64,000 nt of DNA from Amblyomma americanum (Eukaryota > Arthropoda > Arachnida > Ixodida > Ixodidae): NCBI RefSeq assembly GCF_052857255.1, contig NC_135505.1:24100269-24164268 (forward strand), in the 5' to 3' direction. Under the pieces are notes generated by a model. The model was not told the origin of the DNA. It ran no database searches and saw only the letters and a program-made list of their open reading frames with translations. Positions 10,247 through 20,856 of the stretch are shown here, one piece after another. The position numbers were made by a program, and so were the translations under genes. Each line of letters opens with the position of its first letter. The first letter of the stretch is position 1.

Positions 10247-11175
10247 TCCGCGTAGCCAGTGTCGAAACGACCATCGTACTCCGGCTGCCGCAGGTGGCGT
10301 TGCGGATGAGCTGGCGCCCTGGGGCCGGGGCGGGTGATCCGGGGAGCGTCGCTGTAATCAATGCGAGTAGCACTGGTAGGGGCCTGGGCAGACAAACTCC
10401 AAGGGGAGGAGCGGGAGGCGGGAGCCGCCTGCAGAGAACAGCTCCCATACGGGACCTCACTGCGGCGCGCAAGATCTTGATGCCGGGAGAGTTCGTCACG
10501 CACGATTTGACGAATGACGTCAGGGAGAGTCGCCGCATTCACAGGCTCGTGGCAATCCACGCTGGCGACGGTGGTGACGTTAGGCAGGCGACCGAACTTG
10601 GGAGTAATTCGACGCAGATTTAGAGCTTCAAAGGTGCGGCAGTGCTTGATGATATCCATGGGCGAGTCTAAATTTTCTTTACTAATAAGAAAGCTGTAGA
10701 CGTCCTCTGCGATGCCCTTGAGGAGATGACCAACGCGATCTTCGTCGGACATACTGGGATTAACGACGTTGCACAGCTTCAAGACCTCTTCCATGTAAGT
10801 CGTGCAGGTCTCTCCAGGCACTTGCGCTCTCTGAAGCAAAGACTGCTCAGCGCATTTTCGTTTGGCAACAGTATCCCCGAAGCAGCTGCGGAGCTCTTCC
10901 ATGAAGCGGTCCCAACTTGTTATTGATGCCTCATGGTTTTCGAACCAAGTTAGCGCGGTGCCATCGAGAAAGAAGACGACATTGGCCAGCTGAAGAGTGG
11001 CATCCCAGCCGTTGTATTTGCTCACCCGCTTGTAATTGGTGAGCCAATCATCCACGTCTTCGCCAGCCTTCCCGGAAAACGTCCGCGGCTCACGGTAGTG
11101 CTGCCAAGCGGGCGTTGCGGCGCCGGTCGGACGTGCGTCGGCTTCCTTGGGCATTTGCACGGGCAACGGTGGCAA
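10204..11175 (-). CDS. gag: Gypsy Gag
   Basis: A 323-codon frame 70 bp inside the 5' LTR. It has the retrotransposon-gag core in which the WxxYKRVSKYNGWD, FFLDGTALTWFENHE and WDRFMEELRSCFGD blocks occur, then LLQRAQVPGETCTTYMEEVLKLC. Gag packages the RNA in cytoplasmic particles. The C-terminal part should hold a CCHC zinc knuckle, but the frame runs off near 10205 at a run of C residues. The expected knuckle reads only FVMIGHISRFC in another frame, with its first cysteines missing. A basic, proline- and serine-rich tail follows in that frame to about 9953. The start at 11175 follows the primer binding region without another ATG in frame. Confidence 0.85.
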   Translation of the reverse strand: MPPLPVQMPKEADARPTGAATPAWQHYREPRTFSGKAGEDVDDWLTNYKRVSKYNGWDATLQLANVVFFLDGTALTWFENHEASITSWDRFMEELRSCFGDTVAKRKCAEQSLLQRAQVPGETCTTYMEEVLKLCNVVNPSMSDEDRVGHLLKGIAEDVYSFLISKENLDSPMDIIKHCRTFEALNLRRITPKFGRLPNVTTVASVDCHEPVNAATLPDVIRQIVRDELSRHQDLARRSEVPYGSCSLQAAPASRSSPWSLSAQAPTSATRIDYSDAPRITRPGPRAPAHPQRHLRQPEYDGRFDTGYAECYPECPPRPTTLL

Positions 11176-11223
11176 TCCGGCGAGTCTTCGGCTGCAGCGG
11201 TTGCGAGAGGGATCCGTGGTGAT

Positions 11224-11242
11224 CGACCCAGCACCTCCACCA
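11224..11242 (-). promoter_or_regulatory. Primer binding site
   Basis: Three bases inside the 5' LTR the minus strand reads TGGTGGAGGTGCTGGGTCG. TGG complements a tRNA CCA end, and the position is right for minus-strand priming. I do not name the tRNA. Confidence 0.65.
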
Positions 11243-11245
11243 CAC

Positions 11246-11391
11246 TGTTACAGGTTCTATTTACAAATAATATTTACAAGGCAGGTCGAGAGGAGCCTGG
11301 TGCGCCGGCGGCAGGATACTTGACTTCCTCTTCTACTTCCAGCCGCCGCACGTCTTCTTTATTCCTGAGAGCCCATGCGCAGCACGTGACA
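11246..11391 (-). repeat. 5' LTR of the Gypsy element
   Basis: This 146-bp LTR is the partner of 6261-6405. TGT...ACA ends are present. As the 5' LTR in minus orientation it should carry the promoter; no strong TATA box is obvious. Confidence 0.95.
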
Positions 11392-11395
11392 ATAT

Positions 11396-12180
11396 TTCAT
11401 TACCTATCAGCAGAAGTTTACAAACACTCCTCCACCGCTTGCGTTTAGGAACGGCTTACACGAAGCACTTCCTTCATAGAATTTGCCGCGTAGACAGCCA
11501 ACGGTGTGCGTGTGGACAAAAAAACGAGGATGTGGCTCTCCTATTATTGGATTGCCGAGTGCACAACAACCTCATGTCGCGATTCAGAGATACTTCAGTG
11601 CTCTTGACAAAAGACCCTTTCGTCTGAAAAAAGCACTTAGGCCCGTGGCCGACATGTGAACTCCAAAAGCGAGCACTTGTGGCATTGATAGCATTCCTTG
11701 AGGACAGCGGTATCCTTGGGAAGTCTAGAAAAATTAGACTCAATGCTGGAGCTCTTTCCTCTCTGTGTGTGAGTGCTTCAAGATCTTTGTTATTTGCTTT
11801 TGCTGTTTTTGCTGCAAACTTATTTTTGCGTCTTTTTCTGTTTTTGGTGAGTGATTGCTTTAATAGAGTTCTTTACTTTTGCTGTGTGTACTTCAAGTAT
11901 GGTTATTTCTTGTTATCCTGTAAATGTTTATTCATATCTTTTATGTATACTGTTTTGTGCACTGTTCTCTTAACATTCAAGATTTTTTTGATCGCTTAAT
12001 ATTGTTAGTTTTTCTGAGGATTGTAGTTTGTTTTGTATGTTGTGTACTGTATGTGTTTGTTTTATGTTATTATGAACTGTACATCGTCGGACCAAGTGGT
12101 TGCTACGAATTGGTGAAAAGGAGTAGCCGTAGCGGCTATGCATTACCAACCTCTCCTTTACTTTTCATGTGAATAAAAAA
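11396..12180 (+). mobile_element. I-type LINE, right part: C-terminus and 3' end
   Basis: The LINE interrupted at 6256 resumes here. The open segment 11439-11627 has the C-terminal zinc-binding signature of I-group ORF2 (LRLGTAYTKHFLHRIC, then CACGQKNEDVALLLLDC, a CxC...H/D...C block). A long T-rich 3' untranslated region follows. It ends with the short block CCAAGTGGTTGCTACGAATT, a GTAGCCGTAGCGGCTATGC stretch and an AATAAAAAAA end near 12180. The element is dead: frames differ from the left part, and its 5' end is truncated. Confidence 0.8.
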
Positions 12181-12184
12181 ATCC

Positions 12185-12693
12185 GAACGTGTCTTTTTAC
12201 CATGGTAACTCGATCTACATGCTCCGAGCGTTCTTAGAAACTGCGAAACATCCCGGCTCTCGCCTTTTTTTTAACTCAGTGCTGAATTTAGGAGGAGTCA
12301 AACCTGCGCGTGGAGTGCCTTTCAAACAGCCCCGTGGCGGCTTGCCGCTTTGCCATCGGCGGAGTTATACGTAAATGAAAGAGTCCACACGCATTTTTAT
12401 TTCAGTGAGCCTAATTTGCGATTGTGTTGTCTGCGACTGAAACTGTATATTCACAGAAACCTAAAAACAAAATGAAAGCGAACACGAAGCCGCCACGGTA
12501 TTGGCAGAAAGGCATTCCGCGCGATGGTTGACTCCTCCTACGTTCAGCGTTTAGTTGAATAAAAGGCGGGAGCCGGGAGGTTTAATCCGGTTGAAATGAG
12601 GGAAATCGGCCGCACAGGGCAATAGTCCGTAGTTTCCAAGAATGCTGGGAACGTGTAGATCGAGTTCTTGCGGTAAAATAAGAGTTCATATTC
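12185..12693. mobile_element. Fold-back (palindromic) element of unknown family
   Basis: The left arm (12185-about 12345) and right arm (about 12480-12693) are imperfect inverted repeats of each other. Matching pairs include ACTCGATCTAC/GTAGATCGAGT, AGGAGGAGTCAA/TTGACTCCTCCT and CCGTGGCGGCTT/AAGCCGCCACGG. There is no coding capacity. This is the structure of a fold-back or MITE-type DNA element mobilised in trans. A clear target duplication is not visible, so the family is unknown. Confidence 0.75.
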
Positions 12694-12699
12694 CTCTTT

Positions 12700-13745
12700 G
12701 GTGCACCTTTAAGAATCATCGCTTATCTTCCCTTCACATTACATGTCCTGTCCAAGCCCATTTCTTCCTCTTGATGTCGACGAGGATGTCCTTAACCCGT
12801 GTTTGATTCCTGACCCAGTCTGCGCTCTTCCTGTCGCTGAACGTTACACCTATTCCTTTTTTTTTTCGTTAACCTCCACGTTTTGGCCTCATAGGCGTGC
12901 ACTGGTAAGATAGAGCTGCTATACCAGGTGTTTCAACGAACACTTCCAAAATTTCCAAAAATAGGCTTTCCAAGGCAAAAATGTGGCTTTTGCGGCATAG
13001 TAGTACCAGTGTTAACGGACACCAGAAAATCGGTGAATCGTCTCAAGTAGTAAGCTGGTTAACTAATTTTTAATAATGAATTTCATAACTCTAGTACAGT
13101 TAGGCCCATGGATGTAATTAGAGATTTCTAGTCGGTCGTTAGTAATAGCCATATCTGCTTCTACAAATTCGAAAACCCAATGATCCTTGACATTGTGGCT
13201 CAAAAAAAATTTGCTTTTTCGATTAGATACGTGCACTAGAGGTTTTGTTTTGCCTGCATGTTTTGCCTGCATGTATTTTCGCACGATGCAGCCAAAATTT
13301 GTCGACCCGCAGAAACAACGCGAGGGTATTCGCTTTTTCGAAATTCTAAAAAGATATGGTTATTGCTAACGACCGACAACAAATCTCTAATTGCAACCGG
13401 ATGCATATTTTTTATAGTTAAAAAGTTAGGCATCAGATAATGCTTAACCCAACTTATTTCTTTAAAAAATTCGCCAGTTTTCTATTGTCCGCCAACACTG
13501 GTAATACTACGCCGCAACAGCCGTATTTTTACCCCAAAAAGGCTATTTTTGAATATTTTGAAAGTCTTCTCTGAAACACCTGGTACACTTTTCTCTCGAG
13601 GAATATTTGTAAACTGCCATTCATGATCAGAGAGAACCGGCCAAATGCGCTCCAGTCCTAATATTTATTTAGCTTTAATGGTCCGGAGCAGCGGATACTT
13701 GCTGACCTAGGTAGACGTATACCCCTGCCACTTTGCCAGCAGTCT
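12700..13745 (-). mobile_element. RTE-clade LINE fragment, split by a MITE
   Basis: 12715-12923 and 13584-13740 are consecutive parts of the minus-strand RTE ORF2, matching the copy at 50880-51130. They include the antisense blocks CCAAGCCCATTTCTTCCTC and AACTGCCATTCATGATCAGA. The MITE at 12924-13583 was inserted at a TA in the middle. The remnants have no open frame. Confidence 0.75.
12924..13583. mobile_element. Palindromic TA-flanked MITE, copy 1 (660 bp)
   Basis: The ends are CCAGGTGTTTC and GAAACACCTGG, a perfect 11-bp inverted terminal repeat. Each end abuts TA (12922-12923, 13584-13585), and one TA restores the RTE sequence. The two halves are inverted repeats over most of their length (GGTTAACTAATT...; GTCGGTCGTTAGTAATAGCCATAT / ATATGGTTATTGCTAACGACCGAC). 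A TA duplication is typical of Tc1/mariner-type transposition. There is no transposase, so it depends on an element elsewhere. Copies 2 and 3 are at 56585 and 60262. Confidence 0.88.
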
Positions 13746-16370
13746 TCATCAGTATTCTAATATTTTTATTTGTTTCAAATCCGCAGCTTCATGCTTTACG
13801 TGCCCACCTTTAAGGCCAATCCTTATTTTTAGCACACATCATGCCGCTCGAATTTTTACAGAACGAGACCTTTAAAGCTACCGCTTTAAATGCGACTGTT
13901 CATCGCTCTCTGGTCCACATTGCGTTTCTGCCATTGTTGCATTTTCTTTGAATGCTCCTGCATTGACTTATTGTGTTTCCGTTTTTGTAGACTTGTAGCG
14001 AGTGTTTTACAGCCTGGGAAATGTGTTGCCGCATACCTGAACATCCTTTACTGCAAAGCATTAGTGGGCAGCGTCCCCAAAGAGTCCACCATATGTTCGA
14101 CCCAAAGCCCTTTGTCACCCTTTGTCTTCAATGCACGACACTTCTGATTGGCAGCATCCATATTGTTCCTTAACGCGACTAACGTGGCGCTACGGCTTTG
14201 GCGGTTTAATCATACCTGTGGAAGCAGGATACCTCGCCATCGAGTTTTTTTTTGTTACAAATAATGCTGTTTCTTTCACTAGACATAGCAGGGATGAGTT
14301 ATTCAGCATTTGAATACAACATTGTCAAGTAACATGGTTAGGCAGTTCTATCTGATTTTTTTTTTGCAAAAGCGGCAGAAGGAATTTATATCCTTATTTA
14401 TGAATTAAATGTGTAGTTTGATCTGGGTAGGGTCCTCGTTGTACTCTGACCAGTGTTTTATGGGTGATATGAGTGTTCTTATTGATTTGTAATGTGCAGC
14501 GAGTTAGCGGAATGAAATGAGTGGCTCACCGAAGACTTCCGGTTCCTGACTTTGCGCCCCCGCTCGGCCGGCTAATTCTCTGCAGTGAAAGCGTCGTCCA
14601 GTAGCAGCGGAGAGCTAGGTAGGAAGAGAAAGCCTGTTGGTCGCCATAGTGACGGCTGGAGGAGCGCGCGCCAGTAAGAGGCCTAAATTCGCTGGTTGCT
14701 GAAGTGCAGCCTGAGGGTGGTGCCACGGCACGAACATGGAGGGTGGCTAATGCTTCGAATGCCAGTAAGCTTTCCCTCATTGATACGCTAAGCCTGTAAC
14801 CCTAGCTCTGCAGGTCTTGTTTCCGGGCGGAAAACCTTTCTAAGGCTTATAACGAGTACAAACTAGAGTAGGCGAACTTCAAAGTTTAGTTGACTGCACT
14901 GATATCGCTAGGAGAAAAAGCTTTTATATGTGCAGAGCTTTGTTGAGATCGTTACTGCAGATTTTCGATTGGCACTGCTTTTCCGTCCTTTGCAGGGCTG
15001 CCTGAAGGCGCTCATCGGCCCTTCAGTCGACCGCCAAGCCATCGACGATGCAGTGGCTTTTGCACGACAAGCCATACTGACCTTTGGGTGGACTTGAACG
15101 AACAGGCTTTTCAGGCTGTTATTTGCAGATTCTTTCAGGGCAGTTTAGTTGGATTATCCGTGGGATGCATTGCATACGCACTAAAGCGATTTGACGGAAA
15201 TCACTCCAGGCTTAACGTACTCCGATTGAATTGCTCCAACATGGTATATTTTTGCCAGAACGCTGCAAGGAATACACGCGTTTAGGTGACCGAAAGATTT
15301 TTCTATACAGCGCTGTCGTGTTTGTTGCGGACTAAGTGACTGTCATTCCAGGAAAAAGTTTCTGGCCAGTTTTAGCTGCAACGAGTGTGACAACGTTCAT
15401 ACCGACCTGGACTGTACAAAAATGTCGGCGGTGATTCATTCAAAAAGCCCATAATTTTCGCGTCAGCTCCACCATACTGTCTAATACATTTGCACTCTTC
15501 TTCTGATATGCGAAAAAATTCCATCAGCATGTAACGAGGGTCAGTGCACCGAGAAGCATAGGCGAGAACACGCACCCGTCAGGCAGCGTACACTGCATTG
15601 TTCTCCGTAAAGGCAATGGACAACTTGTAAATTACGGATGTAGCTGCACTTATGTTTCATGCGACTACCCAAACTGATACAAAGCTAGGCTTTAAAATTT
15701 GAAGACAAAACCTCTCCCAATCATCAAATGCATGTGGCTGACTGCACTGAGAACTTCAACAGAGGACCAATCTTTCAGCCACATAAAAGAACCATTGCAA
15801 AACCGCAATGTTAAAAATGTGCTGGCTGTTTAGCATTTCTGAGCACGAAATATTGAACGAAAGTCGGATATTTTACAGGAATAGACCACCGCCACGTACC
15901 TTGAAGCGCGATTGATGTGTCCACTGAACCAAAAAGCCAGTTTTGTGTCTTTCTTGAGAATCAACGGACCGCTTCCGGTCTGAGTGTTTAATACTAACGA
16001 CAGCGAAATACTCCCCGTGTCTTGCACTGCTCACTGAGGACACGAAGTTTCGGTCACGAATAAGCCGAGCACGAGCTTGGGGCGTCCTGCAGCTAGAAGG
16101 CGGTACTCAAAGCAATCGGTGGTTGTTGGACGACAGCAGTTGATGAAGGGAGTAATTACCAATCAATGTCCGTCTCAGGTGCAACAAAATTTCTGTGCTT
16201 CAGCTCTGGTTAAACCTGGAGTGACGCGATAGCTGCATCTGGCCGAGTGGAACTAGCTCAGTCGAATTGCAGTCAAGTCTTTCGCCGCTCCGTTCCACTG
16301 GGCGTTCCTTATTCTTCTTCGTTGAACTTCACACGGGGCATGCGCACAGCTGTTTGTTGCAGCTGTTGCT
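13746..16370. other. Unassigned region
   Basis: No gene or element could be named. Short open segments such as 14526-14780 (minus, 84 codons) and 15088-15285 (plus, 65 codons) have no recognisable motif. The part around 14530-14780 is richer in GC than its surroundings. An unrecognised exon or old repeat is possible. Confidence 0.4.
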
Positions 16371-16455
16371 TGACCACGTGACCAAACCACGTGACCAACC
16401 ACGTTACCAAAGGCCGCACTACGTGATCAACCCACATAACCAACCACGTGACCAA
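16371..16455. repeat. Degenerate minisatellite with CACGTG boxes
   Basis: Variants of (A)CCACGTGACCAA repeat about six times with drift, giving three exact CACGTG palindromes (16375, 16388, 16445) and near misses (CACGTTACC, TACGTGATC, CACATAACC). CACGTG is the core bound by basic helix-loop-helix factors, but simple tandem growth is enough to explain the pattern. Confidence 0.7.
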
Positions 16456-16610
16456 CGGCGCCGCGACAGAGCTTAAGTGGTGCCACACTGAAGGGTCGAA
16501 GAGGTGGCTTAGTGTAGCTATCGCTACAATACCCCAAGCGGTCTGACACTTGATTCCAGTTGAAACCATTAGACACCAGGTGAAAAATGTCAGAAATCAC
16601 TATGGCAACC

Positions 16611-16858
16611 TGCATTGGAGGAATGCGAAATCATTGACGCCTCCTCGACCCATTTTGCACGTCTTTGCCCCCCTTTGCCGCTCTTTGATTCTCTTTGCCC
16701 CTCTCTGCCTTATCGACTTATTGATTAGTGATCAGTTGCGCATTGGAGGAATGCGAAAGCATCGACGCCTCCTCGAACCTCTTTGCCCCTATTGGCCCCT
16801 GTTTGATTCTCTTTGCCCATCTCTGCCTTTTCGACTGATTGATTAGTTATCAGTTGGT
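16611..16858. repeat. Tandem duplication, unit about 129 bp
   Basis: The block starting GCATTGGAGGAATGCGAAA and ending GATTAGT(G/T)ATCAGTTG occurs twice head to tail, at 16611 and 16740. Each contains pyrimidine-rich CTTTGCCCC repeats. The two copies are about 85% alike by eye. Confidence 0.75.
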
Positions 16859-16899
16859 TGATTGCCTCTATTAATTGCGAGGTTCGATGTTAGTTCATC

Positions 16900-16980
16900 A
16901 AGGTTAATTAGAGAGACATGGGAGAGGCCTTTGCCCTGCAGTGGGTGTAGTCAGGCTGATGATGATGATAATGACTTTGA
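16900..16980 (+). mobile_element. RTE LINE 3' terminus with (TGATGA)n tail
   Basis: This is the extreme 3' end of RTE ORF2 in sense orientation: AGAGACATGGGAGAGGCCTTTGCCCTGCAGTGG codes the end of the ORF (RDMGEAFALQW), a TAG follows, then GTCAGGCTGATGATGATGAT. It shows the polarity of all RTE fragments in the window and their simple-repeat tail. It is heavily 5' truncated. Confidence 0.8.
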
Positions 16981-17390
16981 TTATACCCTTTTTTAATTTC
17001 AGTCACCTATTTTGAGTTTTCAAATTTAGCGCCATGGCTCGTTCCTGCTCACTTTTTTTCACAACCATTCTTCACATTTTTGACATTTTTCGCTCTAATA
17101 ATATAAACATGTTTATTTCGGTTCATGAAATACAAAAACCGAGGACGTACAGGCTGAAGGGGTTGCAAGCACCTGTAAAGGGTCTGTTGTCCTGGACAAT
17201 GACAATCTGTGGCAAACAGCAACAGTTTTAGAGATTTTGTGCAGAAGCCATCCACAATCAAAAGAAAGATTAGGAGGCAACTTAAAAGTAAAATACACTT
17301 GCATGAAGGAAAGAAGTATGAGGCATCAGATTGAAAATGTACTAGAAAACACAAGGTTGGAATTATTGCAGTTCACCTAGGAAGCCTTCG
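16981..17390. other. Unassigned AT-rich stretch
   Basis: No feature was recognised. The 101-codon minus frame 17049-17354 has no known motif. Confidence 0.4.
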
Positions 17391-18840
17391 TTTTTAAAAG
17401 TGTTTCGTGTGTGGTTTTCAAGTGCTAAATCTAGAATTCCGCGGTAAGTGTTTAATAAATTTGGTATTTGATAGTTATGCTTCTGAAAACCATAATTTGT
17501 ACGGGTCTCATAAACTTGGCAATTGTGTCGCCGGAAATTATAAGCTGAGCTTTATATGAGACAGTGTTGCTCGAAATCGTGCTTATTTTGCTGTAACGAG
17601 ATGCTTAATATACATTGATAGTTTCTTATTGTAACTTTACTGTACGGCTAACAAGTTATACCTGGAAAAAAGGTCGGATGTGCACTTGCAGAAGAGTAGG
17701 TTTGCTATGGCATGAACGGCTCGCCCCTGCAAAGTGAAAAATGTTTTCAGGTTTGTGGTGGCCGCACCCCATGCAAGTAAGCCATAACACATGTATGAAT
17801 GAAAAAAAGGAATAATAAATATGTAACTTTACCTTCTCTGGTAATAGGTTTTTAAATTTGTTTAGTACGCCTACAGATCGGGCTATCTTTGGGCGAATAT
17901 ATTCCATTTGAGTTGTCCAAAGAAGGTGCTTCTCGAACATTACGCCTAAGAATTTAATTGATGTTTTTTGAGTAAGACGACTGTCTTCAAATGTGACTAA
18001 GTTGCTACCTACATTCATGGTATTTGCTCTAAATAGGATGTACTTTGTTTTAGCCACGTTTAATGTTAGTTCATTTGATTTTAGCGAGAAAGAGAGCTCT
18101 TGTAACCAAGCGTTCGCCGTTTCCTGTATGACCTGCAAGTTCTGCCCAGCAAAGAATACATTAGTGTCGTCTGCATCAGTTATGATGTTCTTTGTATGAG
18201 GTAAGTTAACTACATCATTTATATAGAGGCGGAGCAGAACTGGTCTCAAAATATACCCTTGGGGAACACCATTGGCGACAAGATCCATGCGATAAATTGC
18301 ATTGTTAACTGTAGTGAACTGACACGGTCAGTTAGGTAGCTTTGGAAAAGTTGTGCAATTCCTCTTATCCCGTATAAATTTAATTTTCTAAGTAATATAT
18401 TGTGATTGACAGAGTCGAAGGCTTTGCGCAATCTAAAAATATGGCTAATGTTAGTAGAAACTTTTCTTCAATGTTCTTAATAATTCTCTCTTTTGTTTCC
18501 AATTATGCGGACTCAATTGTTCGGCTTTTTTGGAAACCGTATTGCTGCATTACAATTATTTCATTTCTACTAAATTAAGCATACAAACGGCTATTTATTA
18601 TATTTGCAGACATCTTTGAGAATACTGTAAAGATAGAAATCAGTCTGTAGTTGGTCAGTTCATTTGCATCACCTCCTTTATGCACAACGGTAACACGACT
18701 GAGCTCCATTTGAGCCAAAAACTCGAAACTTGCCTGTATGGTTGATTTCTACGTTTTCGTTAAGCACATTAATTATACTGAAAAATCTTATGCCAATTTG
18801 CAGTTAAAGGAAAAAATACCCGTCCTGTAGAGCGTTGTGA
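17391..18840 (-). mobile_element. CR1/Jockey-group LINE, RT and 3' region, degraded
   Basis: Reading the minus strand from 18840: VTVVHKGGDANELTNYR (an NYRPIS-type RT block), then RKAFDSVNHNILLRKL...YLTDR (18431-18246), NGVPQG, YINDVVNL, TDADDTNVFFAG (YADD-type catalytic box) and FLGVMFEKHL (18288-17656). There is no RNase H, and the order fits CR1/Jockey-like LINEs. An AT-rich 3' part runs to about 17391. Stops and frameshifts are frequent. Confidence 0.75.
17656..18288 (-). pseudogene. LINE reverse transcriptase fragment
   Basis: This open frame of 210 codons contains the second half of the RT palm (NGVPQG, ADDTNVFF) and thumb, then a C-terminal region where CR1-type proteins have RPKIARSVGVLNKFKNLLP. 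The frame departs from the family after about residue 160. The catalytic Asp pair is intact, but the protein lacks the endonuclease and the RT fingers. Confidence 0.7.
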
Positions 18841-20304
18841 ATGATAAATTTATAAAGTAACTGTTGCCATCAGAACCACGAAAATTTACATCAGTTGTAC
18901 AAAATACGTTTGGTGTTGGGCATGGATGTTTACTTTCCGAAAAAAAAGAGCAGCTCAATTTTGTCATTAAATTTATCGCACCTTCTTCGGTGATGAAAAT
19001 ACTTACATATGAATCGTTTAGTTGTACCCTGGTATTACTAGTTCTGTAGATGTTAAAGGCGTACGGTTTTTCAATGTCCTGAAAGTTTCATGTCATTTTT
19101 TGTAAAGGTTGAACAGAAAATGTTCTTAAATGCACAAAATCCGAGTTTTCAGAAACTGCCGTTTAAAGGGGCCATGACAGCCTATTTTCACGCATACCAA
19201 GCTTATCGCCTTTAATTCCCGACAGGCTAAATTACAATTCCCCGAATTTTTAGTTCATTCTGTGCGGTAAATATCTTTAAAACGATTTTTTTTTCGTTTC
19301 TTCTGCGAACTGCTTTCTGGTGTAGCAACCTGTGATCGCTGACGTCACGAGGGCATACACGCCCCGCTTCACCTGCTGAGAGTTGATTTGCTTGCAAGCA
19401 CACAGTAGACAGCGCTCGCCCGAAAAAGTTTTTTCTTTTAGCTTAGCGAAATAATATGCATTTTCCGTGTTCTCTTTTGGAAAGCCTTCAACTTAGTACG
19501 CGAGCTGAGTGATCCTCGAGAAAGCGGACTTGCTCGTGGCGCCCGTTTTCCGATTGTTGAGGAAACAGAAGTCGATGGACCCCTGCTTTATTATTTACGC
19601 TTAGAAGCATGCTGTTCGTATGTTATGAGTGTGGTCTCGTTTGAGCAGTCAAGTGCTTCCGTATGTGAAAAGCTGCACGTGCCGTGCATGCCTTCGCCGA
19701 AGTGCGCCGTAAAAGCCGCGGCGTTTTGTAGCCAGCTACCAAGTTCTTGTCCGCTATTCATCGGCTCGATAATTAAACTCAAATTATCAAAAGGTGGCAC
19801 TACAGTAACCTTGAGGCACGAAAGGAGCAGAGAACAGTGCCGAGTACGACGAGTTTCCGCTGCATGTACGCATTTGTAAGTCGAACATACATTTGCTTCA
19901 AGAACTCTTTTGCAGGAACCAAACCGCTTGCGACACCGTACGCGACTTTAATGTTTTCACTGCCCGCACAGATGAATAGTCGCCACCGTCTAAATGAGCG
20001 CTTCAAAATAATAGCACAGCATTTAGCATTTAGTTTGATGTGCATGCGCATTGTGCCCTAGGAGTGCGACGATTACAACTGCAGCCCCGCGCTGAGGTTG
20101 TTTAAAAGGCTGTGCGCAAACAGTAATGCTCGTTTGCGTGACATAAAAAGCAAGATGAGGTCTCCTTATCATAAATATTACGTACTCTTGCTCACAAATT
20201 GCACTTTTACTCATTTACTCACCACGATAACGCCGCAATAAGCGCCAATGATACTATATTGCCTGCTTGGGAAACGCTTCGCATTGGATACCGGCGCTTC
20301 CAGC
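18841..20304. other. Unassigned region with a CRE-containing dispersed repeat
   Basis: Most of this stretch is unrecognised. At 19166-19350 a repeat starts TTTAAAGGGGCCATGACA and includes GCTGACGTCACGAGGGCAT. A related copy lies in the opposite orientation at 32224-32440. The 84-codon frame at 19625-19879 has no motif. Confidence 0.5.
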
Positions 20305-20856
20305 TTAATTGTATCTGCTTCCTTTATGTCTCCCCGCAGGGGGGCGTCTGCAGCTTGCAGGCATTGGTGAGTGACGACACCACCGGTTCCCGAGCATCCG
20401 CAGGGACATCCCCGCAGGGGTATGATGGTGAACAGTGCAACACCACGGACCCGAGCACCCGCGTCTAGCCGTGCGTGGAATCGCCGTGTCCCGGGAAAAG
20501 GGGATCCTGCTAATGCCGAGCGTTTGGACCTTAAAGGCCCCTCGGCGGAGGCAACACGCCACTTTGGCCCCAGCTTCCTGTAGACGCCACCTCCGGCCTG
20601 AACCGACCGGGGGAAATCGGCAGTGCCTTTTCCTGTCCTCCTCTCCATCTTTTATATTCCTATCGTCTTTCTCACAACTCTCCTGTCTCCTCCTCTCTTC
20701 TCGTTTTTTCTTACATATTTCATAGGCGGCAAGGGTTAAATTTGTGTGGCGTAACTACTCTGAGTTGCCCATATTTGGTTATAACAGTGGTCTACAGCTG
20801 GCGTGGGCAGGACTTGAAAGTTGCTGTCCCGCCCCCTTGTCGGGCTTCATGGTGGC

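Larger units (their letters stand above)
6261..11391 (-). mobile_element. Ty3/Gypsy LTR retrotransposon, near full-length (5131 bp)
   Basis: A complete Gypsy-group layout on the minus strand: 5' LTR (11246-11391), primer binding site, gag, protease-RT-RNase H-integrase, polypurine tract, 3' LTR (6261-6405). It is flanked by a 4-bp ATAT target duplication (6257-6260 and 11392-11395). The domain order (RT-RH before integrase) sets the Gypsy group apart from Copia. There is no env-like frame: pol ends 39 bp before the 3' LTR. The LTRs differ at about 4 of 146 positions, so the insertion is fairly recent by the standard of this window. Defects are a frame break and damaged zinc knuckle near 10205, and a single in-frame UGA at 8328-8330. 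The host site is the RNase H/C-terminal coding sequence of an I-type LINE. Confidence 0.95.

Noticed and set aside
1932..12192. Shared 13-mer AATCCGAACGTGT at 1932 and 12179
   Set aside because: The flanks differ and no longer match extends from it, so chance or a tiny shared motif is more likely than a split element.
14526..14780. Possible coding exon in a GC-richer patch
   Set aside because: No splice sites in frame or protein motif that I can identify.
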